Positions 42,416-51,623 of a DNA stretch of 64,000 nt are shown piece after piece. Origin of the DNA: Streptomyces peucetius. GTDB lineage: Bacteria; Actinomycetota; Actinomycetes; Streptomycetales; Streptomycetaceae. Within the stretch, counting starts at the first letter, position 1. Every line of letters starts with the position of its first letter. Position numbers and translations under genes: made by a program. Below the pieces are notes generated by a model. It had not been told where the DNA came from, ran no database searches, and worked only from the letters and a program-made list of their open reading frames with translations. Location: contig NZ_CP107567.1 of the NCBI RefSeq assembly GCF_025854275.1, forward strand, positions 4,402,001-4,466,000, written 5' to 3'.

Positions 42416-43513
42416 ATGCCACGAGGACGCCACCGCCATTCCCCTCCCCTGCACAAGCTGCTGCCTCCTTCGGCAGTCGCCGCAGCGTCGGTTCTGTGCG
42501 CCTTGGGCGCGTGGTTCGTCGGCAACGCTGTCGTGCTGCGCGTGCTCGTCGCCGCAGCGGCCGCCGCCGCCGTCACCGGCGCCGTACTCATGCGCAGTTG
42601 GGACCGCGAGGCCGGCCGCAAGGTCGCCGAGCTGACGCGTGGTCGCGCCGGCGACCAGTGGAAGGCGGAGGAGCGGATCGCCGAGCTCGAGGCGGACGTG
42701 GAGGAGTCCCGCGAGCTGCGCCTCAAGCTCGACGCGAAGCTCCGCGCCAAGCGGATCGAGCTCGCCGCGCTGCGCAACGAGCACGCGTCGCTGCTGCGGC
42801 GCTACGCCACCGCCGAGACGGAGCGGGCCAGCGCCCTGGAGGGCCGCAGGCAGCTCGCGATCGAGGGCGCCGCACCGGCGAGGGAGCTGCTGCCCGCCGG
42901 ATCCACGCCGACGCCGGCGACGTTTCTGCGCGCCGCCAAGGCGCTGGAGGAGCTGTCGCGCAACGCCGCGGCCCAGGAGGCCGGGCGCATCGCCGAGGAA
43001 GCCCGTCGCCGGGACATCGCGGAGCGCGCCCAGGAGGCGGACGAGCCGCAGGGGAAGCACGCGGCGGGCGGCGCGGCCGAGCAGCGTGTGCGCCCGCCGT
43101 CCGACCTTCCTGCCCGTCCCGTCCCGGCCGCTGCGGCGATCGCGCCTTACGGTGCCCGGCGGTCCCGGGTGAAGCGGCCCGAGGGCGGCTTCGACTTCTT
43201 CGGCACGGCGGGCGGCACTGCCGCCGGCACCGCGGCCGGCACCGCGGCCGGCACCGATGCCCCGACGGCCGGCACCGGCGGCAGCGAGGCCACCGCGGCG
43301 GGAACCGGTTCCATGAGGGCGATCGAGGCACCCGGCACCAAGAGGGCGATCGAGGCCGTGCAGCACGAGGACCTCGCCGACGTGGTGGGCGAGGAGGCCC
43401 TCGCCGCGCAGCGCGTGATCGGCCCCCGCGCGGTCGGCAAGGTCATCGATCTGACCGCGCACGACGAGACGGAGCAGCTGGACGTCGCCGAGCTGCGCAA
43501 CGCGGTGTCGTAG
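42416..43513 (+). CDS. membrane protein with coiled coil, function unknown
   Basis: 365 residues from the ATG at 42416. Two N-terminal hydrophobic segments (17-40, 43-58) are followed by a charged coiled coil at about 60-145 (ERIAELEADVEESRELRLKL; RIELAALRNEHASLLRRYAT). A second helical patch at 165-205 and a disordered, Ala/Gly/Thr-rich region follow. Within the latter a 12-nt unit is repeated three times in frame (43223-43258, GTAA repeats). The C-terminus is conserved-looking (AQRVIGPRAVGKVIDLTAHD). I do not recognise a family. It could organise membrane or divisome proteins, but there is no direct evidence. Confidence 0.82.
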   Translation: MPRGRHRHSPPLHKLLPPSAVAAASVLCALGAWFVGNAVVLRVLVAAAAAAAVTGAVLMRSWDREAGRKVAELTRGRAGDQWKAEERIAELEADVEESRELRLKLDAKLRAKRIELAALRNEHASLLRRYATAETERASALEGRRQLAIEGAAPARELLPAGSTPTPATFLRAAKALEELSRNAAAQEAGRIAEEARRRDIAERAQEADEPQGKHAAGGAAEQRVRPPSDLPARPVPAAAAIAPYGARRSRVKRPEGGFDFFGTAGGTAAGTAAGTAAGTDAPTAGTGGSEATAAGTGSMRAIEAPGTKRAIEAVQHEDLADVVGEEALAAQRVIGPRAVGKVIDLTAHDETEQLDVAELRNAVS

Positions 43514-43739
43514 AGCCGGCGCACCGGAGCAGGGGCTCTCCGCAGCCGCGGAGCGGCCGGGTCGTGCCGGCCGCGCCCCCTGGGTTCCGTCGTGCCCCGC
43601 CGAGGTGCGCCGGGGGTTGCTCCGTGCCGTCGAGCGGCCGGTCCGCGTGCGCGCCGCCGCGTGTTCGCCGGTCTCATGAGGGGCCGGCCGGCGTCGGTGC
43701 CGTACAGCGCCCGACGCCTCGCCCTGCCGGTGGTCCGGC

Positions 43740-44882
43740 CTACTTGTCGATGTCGCCGACGACGAAGAACAGCGACCCGAGGATAGCGACCATGTCGGCG
43801 ACCAGCGTCCCCGGCAGCAGCACGGTCAGCGCCTGGATGTTGTTGTACGACGCCGAGCGGAGCTTGAGCCGGTACGGCGTCTTCTCGCCCTTGGAGACCA
43901 GGTAGTAGCCGTTGATGCCGAGCGGGTTCTCGGTCCAGGCGTAGGTGTGGCCCTCGGGGGCCTTGAGGACCTTCGGCAGCCGCTGGTTGATCGGACCGGG
44001 CGGCAGCTCCGCGATGCGGTCGAGGCAGGCGTCCGCCAGCTCCAGCGCGTTGTGCGTCTGGTCCAGCAGCACCTCGAAGCGGGCCAGGCAGTCGCCCTCC
44101 TGCCGGGTCACCACCTTGAGGGTGTCCCGCAGCTCCCCGTACGCGAGGTAGGGCTCGTCACGGCGCAGGTCGAAGTCGACGCCGGAGGCGCGGGCGATGG
44201 GGCCGCTGACCCCGTACGCGTGGACGGCCTCCGGGGAGAGCACGCCCACGTCCCGGGTCCGGCCACGGAAGATCTCGTTGCCGAGGACGAGGCGGTCGTA
44301 CACGTCCATCCGCGAACGGACGTCGGCGATCACCCGGCGTGCCCGGCCCAGCCAGCCGGCGGGGAGGTCCTCCTTGAGGCCGCCCACCCGGTTGAACATG
44401 TAGTGCATCCGGCCGCCGGAGATCTCCTCCATCACCGTCTGCAGCTCCTCGCGCTCCCGGAACGCGTGGAAGACGGGGGTGATCCCGCCCAGCTCCAGCG
44501 GGTAGGAGCCGAGGAACATCAGGTGGTTGAGGACCCGGTTCAGCTCGGCGAGGAGCGTACGGCACCACACCGCGCGCTCCGGTACCTCCATGCCGAGCAT
44601 CCGCTCGACGGCCATGACGACACCGAGCTCGTTGGAGAACGCGGAGAGCCAGTCGTGCCGGTTCGCCAGCACCACGATCTGCCGGTAGTCACGGGCCTCG
44701 AAAAGCTTCTCCGCGCCGCGGTGCATGTACCCGACGACGGGCTCCGCCTGCCGGATGCGCTCGCCGTCCAGCACCAGGCGGAGACGGAGCACACCGTGCG
44801 TGGAGGGGTGCTGGGGTCCGATGTTGAGCACCATGTCGGTGCTCTCCGCCGCGCCGCCGATGCCGACCGTCGTCTCCGTCAT
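43740..44882 (-). CDS. nuoD2: NADH-quinone oxidoreductase subunit D paralogue (49-kDa type)
   Basis: 380 residues. Quinone-site and subunit D landmarks: [20 protein letters not shown] (19-38), [20 protein letters not shown] (49-68), [39 protein letters not shown] and C-terminal [22 protein letters not shown]. There are no other complex I genes nearby, and Streptomyces has a complete nuo operon elsewhere. This is a solitary paralogue that may be incorporated into complex I under some condition. Arg55 (YMHRGAEKL) aligns with bovine NDUFS2 Arg85, the arginine dimethylated by NDUFAF7, and the next gene upstream encodes a MidA-family methyltransferase. Confidence 0.95.
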   Translation of the reverse strand: MTETTVGIGGAAESTDMVLNIGPQHPSTHGVLRLRLVLDGERIRQAEPVVGYMHRGAEKLFEARDYRQIVVLANRHDWLSAFSNELGVVMAVERMLGMEVPERAVWCRTLLAELNRVLNHLMFLGSYPLELGGITPVFHAFREREELQTVMEEISGGRMHYMFNRVGGLKEDLPAGWLGRARRVIADVRSRMDVYDRLVLGNEIFRGRTRDVGVLSPEAVHAYGVSGPIARASGVDFDLRRDEPYLAYGELRDTLKVVTRQEGDCLARFEVLLDQTHNALELADACLDRIAELPPGPINQRLPKVLKAPEGHTYAWTENPLGINGYYLVSKGEKTPYRLKLRSASYNNIQALTVLLPGTLVADMVAILGSLFFVVGDIDK

Positions 44883-44904
44883 GCGCCCAGTCTCTCAGAG
44901 CCGG

Positions 44905-45858
44905 TCACACCCGTTGCATGAGCCAGGTGAAGTCCCCCAGGCCGCCCCGGGCGGTCAGTTCCGCCGCCTCACCGGCCCGGGCGAGCGCGCGGACGTAGCC
45001 CGCAGGGTCGGACGACGCCAGGGCGAGCGGCGGCCGCTCCCCGCTCACGCCCAGCCGTCGCAGCGCCTCCCGCTGGCTCACCAGCTCGGCCCCGGGCCCG
45101 GCGCACGCGTCGAGCGCCACATGGGCCGTGAGGTCGCAGCTCCCGTCGGGCACGGGGCGTACCTCGTGGCCGTCGCGGAAGCCCGTCAGCGTCCCGTACG
45201 GCGGGCGGGCGCCGACTGTGTGCGCGTAGTCGACGGCGACGGCGAGGCCCGCGCCCAGGGCGCCCACCGCCGCCCGCCACGCCTCGTCCCTGGGCGCGCC
45301 GATCTCGGCGCGGGTGCCGGGTCCGGTCAGCGGCCACCAGCGGGCGAGCCATGCGGCGTCCGCGCCGTTGACCTTCTCGCCGAGGCGTTCCTCGCCGTCC
45401 TCGCGGACCAGCACGCGGCGGACCTCACCGTCCGCGTCGGCCTCGGCCACGTCGACGGGGACGTTGTCGAGCCATTCGTTCGCGAACAGCAGCCCGCCGA
45501 GTCCCGTGGGGATCTCGGCGGTCCACTCGATGCGCGGGTCGAGGCCCGCCGGCCGGTCCGCCCGTTCGACGCCGTAGGCGCGGACCGGATACCCCGGCGG
45601 CAGGGCGGCGAGGACACCCGTCAGCAGCTCGCCCCGGCCCGCCCCGACGTCGATCAGGGCCGGCTCGTCGAGCCCCAGCGACTGTGCGGTGCGGGTCAGC
45701 AGCCGGGCGACGGCGGCGGCGAACAACGGCGAGGCGTGGACCGAGGTACGGAAATGCCCGGCCGGTCCCTCCGGCCGCAGATAGAACCCCCGGGGCCCGT
45801 ACAGCGCGGCCTCCGCGGCGGCCCGCCAGCCGCGCCACCCGCCCGTCTCATACGTCAC
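44905..45858 (-). CDS. MidA/NDUFAF7-family SAM-dependent methyltransferase
   Basis: 317 residues from a GTG at 45856-45858 (a GTG at 45864 is also possible; AAGGTGGAG lies just upstream). It begins [23 protein letters not shown]-binding motif I is [20 protein letters not shown]. The family landmarks [20 protein letters not shown] near the N-terminus (YYxxxxxxGxxGDFxTSxxxS-like) and [20 protein letters not shown] (NE-DA-type) are present. The mitochondrial relative NDUFAF7 symmetrically dimethylates an arginine of NDUFS2. Here nuoD2, an NDUFS2 homologue, starts 22 nt downstream on the same strand. The pair is likely enzyme and substrate (inference). Confidence 0.88.
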   Translation of the reverse strand: MTYETGGWRGWRAAAEAALYGPRGFYLRPEGPAGHFRTSVHASPLFAAAVARLLTRTAQSLGLDEPALIDVGAGRGELLTGVLAALPPGYPVRAYGVERADRPAGLDPRIEWTAEIPTGLGGLLFANEWLDNVPVDVAEADADGEVRRVLVREDGEERLGEKVNGADAAWLARWWPLTGPGTRAEIGAPRDEAWRAAVGALGAGLAVAVDYAHTVGARPPYGTLTGFRDGHEVRPVPDGSCDLTAHVALDACAGPGAELVSQREALRRLGVSGERPPLALASSDPAGYVRALARAGEAAELTARGGLGDFTWLMQRV

Positions 45859-45954
45859 GGGCACCAGTCTCCACCTTGCGGAGTACGCCTCCGCCCATCG
45901 GATCGCCCCTCCGGTTGACCCCTGCACCTATCCGGCTTCCCTACTCTGGGTTAC

Positions 45955-47154
45955 GTGCAGCGCCTCTACGACTTCATCCGCAGACACCCGACGGGCATCG
46001 ACACCTTCTGGGCTGTCATGCTCCTCGGGTTCTCCTCGTTGTGGGTGGTCCAGGAGCCGGAGGGGGCCGCGGACACGCTGGCCGCCGTGGTCGTCGTGCT
46101 GGCCCTGTGCCTGGTGGTGGCGCTGCGCCGCCGGATGCCCGAGCACATGGTGGTCCTGACCGCGGTGGTCGGGGTCGGCCAGCTCGTGTTCGACGTCCAC
46201 GTGAACCCGGCGGACTTCGCGATGCTGGTCATCATCTACACCGTCGCGTCGACGGGCGGGCCGCGGTGGGCGTCCCGGCTGGCCCTGACCGGTGGTCTGC
46301 TCGCCGCCTCGCTGTCGCAGATCCGCTGGCCCTCGGAGGGGGAGTCGACCCTCAGCAGGGTCTTCATCACCGTGATCATGAGCCTGCCGTTCGTGCTGGC
46401 CTGGGTGCTCGGCGACTCGATACGCACCCGGCGCGCCTACTTCGACCAGCTGGAGGAGCGCGCCACCCGGCTCGAGAAGGAACGCGAGGCGCAGGCCAAG
46501 GTCGCGGTGGCGGCCGAGCGGGCCAGGATCGCCCGCGAACTGCACGACGTTGTCGCCCACAACGTGTCCGTCATGGTCGTGCAGGCCGACGGCGCCGCCT
46601 ACGTCCTGGACGCCGCACCCGACCAGGCCAAACAAGCCCTGGAGACCATCTCGGGCACCGGCCGCCAGGCGCTCGCCGAGATGCGCCGCCTGCTCGGCGT
46701 GCTGCGCACCGGCGACGGACCGGAGAGCGGCGAGTACGTGCCCCAGCCCGACGTGCAGCAGATCGAGGACCTGGTCGAGCATGTGCGCGGCGCGGGCCTG
46801 ACCGTGGACTTCAAGATCGAGGGAACGCCCCGGCCGCTCCCGAGCGGTGTGGAGCTCACCGCCTACCGGATCGTGCAGGAAGCGCTCACCAACACCCGTA
46901 AGCACGGCGGTCCGGAGGCCGGCGCCAGCGTCCGCCTCGTGTACTTCGACGACGGCCTCGGGCTGCTCGTCGAGGACGACGGCCGGGGCTCCTCGCACGA
47001 GCTGTACGAGGACGGGGGCGCGGACGGGCGCGGCCACGGTCTCATCGGGATGCGCGAACGCGTCGGTATGGTCGGCGGCACGCTGGACGCCGGGCCGCGG
47101 CCGGGCGGAGGCTTCCGGATCAGCGCACTGCTGCCCCTCAAGCCCGCCCACTAG
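45955..47154 (+). CDS. sensor histidine kinase, NarL-system type (HisKA_3)
   Basis: 399 residues from a GTG at 45955. Four to six N-terminal membrane helices (18-150) act as sensor. A linker helix (LEERATRLEKEREAQAKVAV) leads to HisKA_3 with phospho-acceptor His197 in ARIARELHDVVAHNVSVMV. The HATPase has N-box YRIVQEALTNTRKHGG and G-boxes VEDDGRGS and GHGLIGMRERV. The partner response regulator follows after 47 nt. No ribosome binding site precedes the GTG, whereas TACTCT at 45942 sits at the spacing expected of a -10, so the mRNA may be leaderless. The signal is unknown. Confidence 0.93.
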   Translation: MQRLYDFIRRHPTGIDTFWAVMLLGFSSLWVVQEPEGAADTLAAVVVVLALCLVVALRRRMPEHMVVLTAVVGVGQLVFDVHVNPADFAMLVIIYTVASTGGPRWASRLALTGGLLAASLSQIRWPSEGESTLSRVFITVIMSLPFVLAWVLGDSIRTRRAYFDQLEERATRLEKEREAQAKVAVAAERARIARELHDVVAHNVSVMVVQADGAAYVLDAAPDQAKQALETISGTGRQALAEMRRLLGVLRTGDGPESGEYVPQPDVQQIEDLVEHVRGAGLTVDFKIEGTPRPLPSGVELTAYRIVQEALTNTRKHGGPEAGASVRLVYFDDGLGLLVEDDGRGSSHELYEDGGADGRGHGLIGMRERVGMVGGTLDAGPRPGGGFRISALLPLKPAH

Positions 47155-47201
47155 AGCCACCAGAGCACCAGAGCCACCAGACACCTAGGGACGGAACCCA
47201 C

Positions 47202-47876
47202 ATGTCCATCCGCGTGATGCTCGTCGACGACCAGGTGCTGCTGCGCACCGGCTTCCGCATGGTCCTCGCCGCCCAGCCCGACATGGACGTCGTCGCCGAG
47301 GCGGGGGACGGCGCGGAGGCGATCGAGACCCTGCGGTCCACGGCCGTGGACGTGGTGCTCATGGACGTCCGCATGCCGCGGCTGGACGGGGTGGAGGCGA
47401 CACGGCGCATCTGCGAGGAGCCCGGCGCCCCGAAGGTGCTGATCCTGACCACCTTCGACCTCGACGAGTACGCCTTCTCCGGGCTGAAGGCCGGCGCCAG
47501 CGGCTTCATGCTGAAGGACGTGCCGCCCGCCGAACTGCTCGGCGCGATCCGCTCAGTGCACAGCGGCGACGCGGTCGTGGCGCCGTCGACCACGCGGCGG
47601 CTGCTGGACCGCTTCTCCCCCTTGCTGCCGAGCGCGGGCCCGGAACCCCGCCGGAAGGAGCTGGAGAAGCTCACCGAGCGGGAGCGCGAGGTGATGCTGC
47701 TCGTCGCCCAGGGACTGTCGAACGGCGAGATCGCGGCCCGGCTGGTCCTCTCCGAGGCAACGGTCAAGACGCACGTCGGCCGCATCCTCACCAAGCTCGG
47801 CCTGCGCGACCGCGTGCAGGTGGTGGTGCTCGCCTACGAGACCGGCCTGGTCCGGGCGGGCGGCGGCAACGGCTGA
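47202..47876 (+). CDS. response regulator, NarL/FixJ family
   Basis: 224 residues. Receiver domain with acidic pair D9-D10, phospho-acceptor Asp55 (VVLMDVRMPRLDG), Thr in LILTTFDLDEY, and Lys in FMLKDVPP. The LuxR-type helix-turn-helix is at about 155-215 (LTEREREVMLLVAQGLSNGE; LVLSEATVKTHVGRILTKLG). It is encoded 47 nt after the kinase and is its evident partner. No ABC exporter lies next to the pair, so the target genes are unknown. Confidence 0.95.
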   Translation: MSIRVMLVDDQVLLRTGFRMVLAAQPDMDVVAEAGDGAEAIETLRSTAVDVVLMDVRMPRLDGVEATRRICEEPGAPKVLILTTFDLDEYAFSGLKAGASGFMLKDVPPAELLGAIRSVHSGDAVVAPSTTRRLLDRFSPLLPSAGPEPRRKELEKLTEREREVMLLVAQGLSNGEIAARLVLSEATVKTHVGRILTKLGLRDRVQVVVLAYETGLVRAGGGNG

Positions 47877-47905
47877 GCCCGGGCAGCCGGGCGGCAGCCG
47901 CTCGG

Positions 47906-49021
47906 TCAGCGCAGCACCGTCTCCAGGAAGTCGCTCCCGAGACGTGCGACGGCGGCCACGTCCAGCTGGTGGAGCACGTAGCGGCCGCGCCGGCGGGTCG
48001 AGATCAGCTCCGCCTTCTTCAGCACGGCCAGGTGACGGGAGACCTCAGGCGCGGTGATGCCGAGGGCGTCGGCGAGCTCGCTCGTCGTGTACGTGGCCCG
48101 GCCGAGGTTGCGGCACATCCGCATCCGCATGGGATGGGCGAGGGCGTCCATGCGCCGCTTCAGCAGCTCGACGGAGGCGGCGCCCGGCAGTTCCGGCGCG
48201 CCGATCGGGTACTGGATCACCGGCTGCCATCCCGGCGCGTGCACCACCATCAGATGGGGCCAGCCGAAACTGGACGGCAGCAGCGTGAGCCCGGCGCCGA
48301 CCGCGGGGTCGGTGGCGGTGGTCCGTCCGTCCGCCAGCTTGTCGGCGCTGATCCTGGTGCCGCCCTCGTCGAGCGTCAGCGCCGGGGAGACGGCGCGCAG
48401 CGCCTCCGTGAGGCCCTTGCGGCGCAGCAGTTCGCTCTTGTGGCGGGCGTCGGCGGCGAGCTGCACCGACACACGCCGCCAGGTGTCGGCGAAGAAGGCT
48501 TCCTCGCAGTCCTCGAAGAGCCGCCGCAGCCACGCGCGCACGGACGCCGGATCGGTCAGCAGCCGCCGGGTGAAGTCGAGCTGGCGCGGCCCGCGGTTGG
48601 CCGCCAGGTCGAGCGCGTGCTCGCGCCGGGCGGGGTCGACGAGCGGGGAGGGGGCGCCGGCCGAGTACGTCGTGGCGCAGGTGAACTCCAGCGCGGAGGA
48701 CACGAACCGCTCGTCGTTGAGCCGGTCGAGCAGGTCGAGCTCTTCCTTGAGGCTCGTGACGCCGACACGTCGCGGGTCCACCGGCAGTCCGGCGAACGGG
48801 ATGAAGATGTCGGAGAACGTCGACCGCCACAGGAAGTCCGCCTCGTGCAGCCGGTCGGCGAGGTCGGGCTTGAGCCCGGCGGCCGTCGCCGTCGCCCAGC
48901 CGTGCAGCCCGGGGTGGTGCCCCGGCTCGTGCAGGGCATGGAGGGCCACGCCCAGCTCGGCGAGGGGGGATATGTCGAAGACGATGCGTTCCGGGGGTAG
49001 CCCCGTGATGTCGATGCTCAC
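47906..49021 (-). CDS. ArsR-type transcriptional regulator with DUF5937 domain
   Basis: 371 residues from a GTG at 49019-49021, with GGAGG 7 nt upstream. Residues 1-280 are the DUF5937 region (DISPLAELGVALHALHEPGH; LWRSTFSDIFIPFAGLPVDP), presumed effector-binding. The C-terminal winged helix (LKRRMDALAHPMRMRMCRNL; YTTSELADALGITAPEVSRH; HLAVLKKAELISTRRRGRYV) is ArsR-like without obvious metal ligands. Regulators of this architecture in Streptomyces often repress a divergent transporter. Here the divergent gene is a 60-residue protein starting at 49126, which may be the target. Confidence 0.9.
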   Translation of the reverse strand: MSIDITGLPPERIVFDISPLAELGVALHALHEPGHHPGLHGWATATAAGLKPDLADRLHEADFLWRSTFSDIFIPFAGLPVDPRRVGVTSLKEELDLLDRLNDERFVSSALEFTCATTYSAGAPSPLVDPARREHALDLAANRGPRQLDFTRRLLTDPASVRAWLRRLFEDCEEAFFADTWRRVSVQLAADARHKSELLRRKGLTEALRAVSPALTLDEGGTRISADKLADGRTTATDPAVGAGLTLLPSSFGWPHLMVVHAPGWQPVIQYPIGAPELPGAASVELLKRRMDALAHPMRMRMCRNLGRATYTTSELADALGITAPEVSRHLAVLKKAELISTRRRGRYVLHQLDVAAVARLGSDFLETVLR

Positions 49022-49125
49022 GCTCACTCCTCCATGGTGAGGGCGGCGTGGACCGGCACGACCACGTTTGACGTGCCTCGTCAATCGACGCGACGCGGGC
49101 CGCGCGGCGGGCGCAGCGTGAGGTC

Positions 49126-49308
49126 ATGAACGCGATGCAGCAGCACATGATCGACGTGTACCGGGCCGCGCAGAGGGGCGAGACGCCACCGCCGCGCCCG
49201 GGCGACCTGGACGTCCGGACGGTCCGCGAGGCCTGGACGTACCGCCGCTTCCGCGCCGTGCTCGCGGGCCGCCCCGGCGACGGGCCCGCGGCGGCGCCCG
49301 GAAACTAG
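49126..49308 (+). CDS. 60-residue protein of unknown function
   Basis: MNAMQQHMIDVYRAAQRGET, a Pro-rich middle (PPPRPGDLDV) and a basic helix (TVREAWTYRRFRAVLAGRP). There is no signal or membrane segment. It resembles small conserved Streptomyces proteins I have seen beside ArsR-type regulators, though I cannot assign a family. The ATG is divergent from the DUF5937 regulator. Its stop overlaps the stop of the convergent aldolase-like gene through the shared bases CTAG at 49305-49308. Confidence 0.6.
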   Translation: MNAMQQHMIDVYRAAQRGETPPPRPGDLDVRTVREAWTYRRFRAVLAGRPGDGPAAAPGN

Positions 49309-50588
49309 TTCCCGGGCGCGGCGGGCGCGGGCAGGTACAGGCGGCGTACGAACTCCGAGGCCGCCGCGGCCACGTCCTGCTCCGTCCACTCCAGCCCTTC
49401 GGCCGAGACTGTCACCTCCGTGACCGAGACGCCCGGCGGGCAGCCCTCCGAGAACCACCGCCGGAAGAGCGTCACGCCCGTCTCCTCCGACTGCGTGACC
49501 GCCGCCTCGTTCAGCAGGTCGGTCCCGTACGGCAGCCACACCTGGAACTGGTGCGTGTGCGGAACGGGCGGGTTGACGCGGGACCAGGGCACGCCGGAGT
49601 CGCGGAACGCACCGGTCAGCGCGGCCGCGACGACCTTCGCGTGGGCCACGTACGACGGCAGCCGCGGCAGCTCCCGCTCGAGACCGACCAGCGCCGACAG
49701 CGCCGCCGGGTACTGCTGGAACAGCAGCCCCCCGTACCGGTGCCGCCAGGCCCGCGCCTCGTCGATCAGCGCGGCCGGGCCGGCCAGCACCGCGCCGGAG
49801 ATGCCGTCCAGGGACTTGTAGAACGACACGTACACGCTGTCCGCCAGCGAGGCGATCTCGTCGAGCGGACGGCCGAAGTGCGGGGCGCACTCCCACAGAC
49901 GCGCGCCGTCGAAGTGCACCACCGCGTCACGTTCCCGCGCGGCGTCCACCACGGCCACCAGCTCGTCCCAGGCAGGCAGCACGAAACCGGCGTCCCGCAG
50001 GGGCAGCTCCAGCATCAGGGTGCCGAACGGCTCGTCGCAGTCGCGGACCTCGTCGGCCGTGGGCAGCCGCGGCGCGGTGGTCGGATGGACCGTGCGCAGG
50101 CCGCTCACCACGGAGAACGCGGAGCGTTCATGGACCTCCGGATGCGCCTGCGGATGCAGGGCGACCATGGCGTTCCCGGTGCGCCCGGCCCAGCACCGCA
50201 TGGCCACCTGCTGCGCCATCGTCCCGGTCGGGAAGAATGCCGCGGCGGGGAACCCGAGCAGCGCGGCCGTCCGCCGCTCCAGCTCCTCGACGACCCCGCT
50301 GCCGTACACGTCGGTCCAGTCGTCCAGGTCGTACACCTCGCCCGCGGCCGCGGCCAGTGCCGCGAGGCGCTCCCCGATCCGCCGGTCGGCGGAGGCCCGC
50401 GCCAGCACGCGGTGCGACGCGCGCCACGCGGCGAGCCGTCGCTTTCTCCGGTCCCCTTCGTCCGCGCCCGGCTCGTCCGCGACGTGCTCGTCCATCTCCG
50501 GCCGGCTTTCGTCCAGCTCGCTTCCGTCCGGCGCGCTTCCGTCCCGCTCGCGCGTGTGCTGTTCGCTCGTTCCGCTCTTGTCCGTCAC
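49305..50588 (-). CDS. threonine aldolase-like PLP enzyme (beta-eliminating lyase family)
   Basis: 427 residues from a GTG at 50586-50588. The fold type I PLP core starts at about 85. Substrate/PLP landmarks: FFPTGTMAQQVAM (118-130), Asp227 in VVHFDGARLWECAP, and the Schiff-base Lys258 in VYVSFYKSLDGISGAVLAG. It would cleave beta-hydroxy amino acids such as threonine into glycine and an aldehyde. An N-terminal extension of about 50 residues is acidic and repetitive (DGSAPDGSELDESRPEMDE), unlike the usual compact family members. The long upstream frame antisense to the DUF2520 gene is not part of the protein. Confidence 0.88.
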   Translation of the reverse strand: MTDKSGTSEQHTRERDGSAPDGSELDESRPEMDEHVADEPGADEGDRRKRRLAAWRASHRVLARASADRRIGERLAALAAAAGEVYDLDDWTDVYGSGVVEELERRTAALLGFPAAAFFPTGTMAQQVAMRCWAGRTGNAMVALHPQAHPEVHERSAFSVVSGLRTVHPTTAPRLPTADEVRDCDEPFGTLMLELPLRDAGFVLPAWDELVAVVDAARERDAVVHFDGARLWECAPHFGRPLDEIASLADSVYVSFYKSLDGISGAVLAGPAALIDEARAWRHRYGGLLFQQYPAALSALVGLERELPRLPSYVAHAKVVAAALTGAFRDSGVPWSRVNPPVPHTHQFQVWLPYGTDLLNEAAVTQSEETGVTLFRRWFSEGCPPGVSVTEVTVSAEGLEWTEQDVAAAASEFVRRLYLPAPAAPGN

Positions 50589-50705
50589 GGTCCGATCATC
50601 GCCCACAGCCTGTGGACAACCGCGGGGGTGCCGGAAACGCTGGCGTAGCATCGTGACGAGAAATCGTCCGGTACCCCCGCGGACTGGAACGGAAGGCACC
50701 GCCGC

Positions 50706-51623
50706 GTGAATGCCACAGCACCACAGGACCCGCTCGACCCGCGTGACCGTCCTGCCCGTCTGACCGTCGGAGTGGTCGGAGCGGGCCGGGTAGGACCCGC
50801 CCTTGCCGCGTCCCTGCAGCTCGCAGGACACCGGCCGGTCGCCGCGTCCGGAGTGTCCGACCAGTCCGTCCGCCGGGCCGCCGCCATGCTCCCCGACGTG
50901 CCCCTGGTACGGCCCGCCGATGTGCTCGCCCGCGCCGAGCTGGTGCTGTTGACCGTGCCCGACGACGCGCTGCCCGGCCTGGTCGAGGGCCTCGTCGAGA
51001 CCGGTGCCGTACGGCCCGGACAGCTGCTCGTCCACACATCGGGCCGGTACGGCACCAAGGTGCTCGAACCCGCCCTGCGAGCCGGGGCGCTGCCGCTGGC
51101 CCTGCACCCCGCGATGACGTTCACCGGCACCTCGGTGGACGTGCAGCGGCTGGCCGGCTGCTCCTTCGGCGTGACGGCCCCCGAGGAGCTGCGGCTTGCC
51201 GCGGAGGCGCTGGTCATCGAGATGGGCGGCGAGCCCGAGTGGATCGAGGAGCGGAACCGCCCGCTCTACCACGCTGCCCTCGCCCTCGGCGCCAACCACC
51301 TCGTCACCCTCGTCGCCCAGTCCATGGAGTTGCTGCGCGCGGCGGGCGTCGCCGCCCCCGACCGGATGCTGGGCCCCCTCCTCGGCGCCGCCCTGGACAA
51401 CGCCCTGCGCTCCGGCGACGCCGCCCTGACCGGGCCGGTCGCCCGCGGCGACGCCGGCACCGTCGCCGCCCATGTGGCCGAACTGCGCAAGCACGCACCC
51501 GCCGCCGTCGCCGGCTATCTCGCGATGGCGCGTACGACCGCCGACCGCGCCCTCGCGCACGGCATGCTGAAACCGGAGCTCGCGGAGGACCTGCTGGGCG
51601 TACTGGCCGAGGGAGACCTGTGA
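50706..51623 (+). CDS. Rossmann-fold DUF2520 protein, candidate ketopantoate reductase-like enzyme
   Basis: 305 residues from a GTG at 50706. The dinucleotide-binding loop is [20 protein letters not shown] (21-40), followed by a middle segment with catalytic-looking residues ([28 protein letters not shown]) and an all-helical C-terminal dimerisation domain (DUF2520). It heads an operon in which panC overlaps its stop (TGATG). PanE supplies the pantoate that PanC uses and is also a Rossmann plus helical protein, so a PanE-like role is attractive. That is inferred from position and fold; the family is otherwise uncharacterised. Confidence 0.88.
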   Translation: MNATAPQDPLDPRDRPARLTVGVVGAGRVGPALAASLQLAGHRPVAASGVSDQSVRRAAAMLPDVPLVRPADVLARAELVLLTVPDDALPGLVEGLVETGAVRPGQLLVHTSGRYGTKVLEPALRAGALPLALHPAMTFTGTSVDVQRLAGCSFGVTAPEELRLAAEALVIEMGGEPEWIEERNRPLYHAALALGANHLVTLVAQSMELLRAAGVAAPDRMLGPLLGAALDNALRSGDAALTGPVARGDAGTVAAHVAELRKHAPAAVAGYLAMARTTADRALAHGMLKPELAEDLLGVLAEGDL

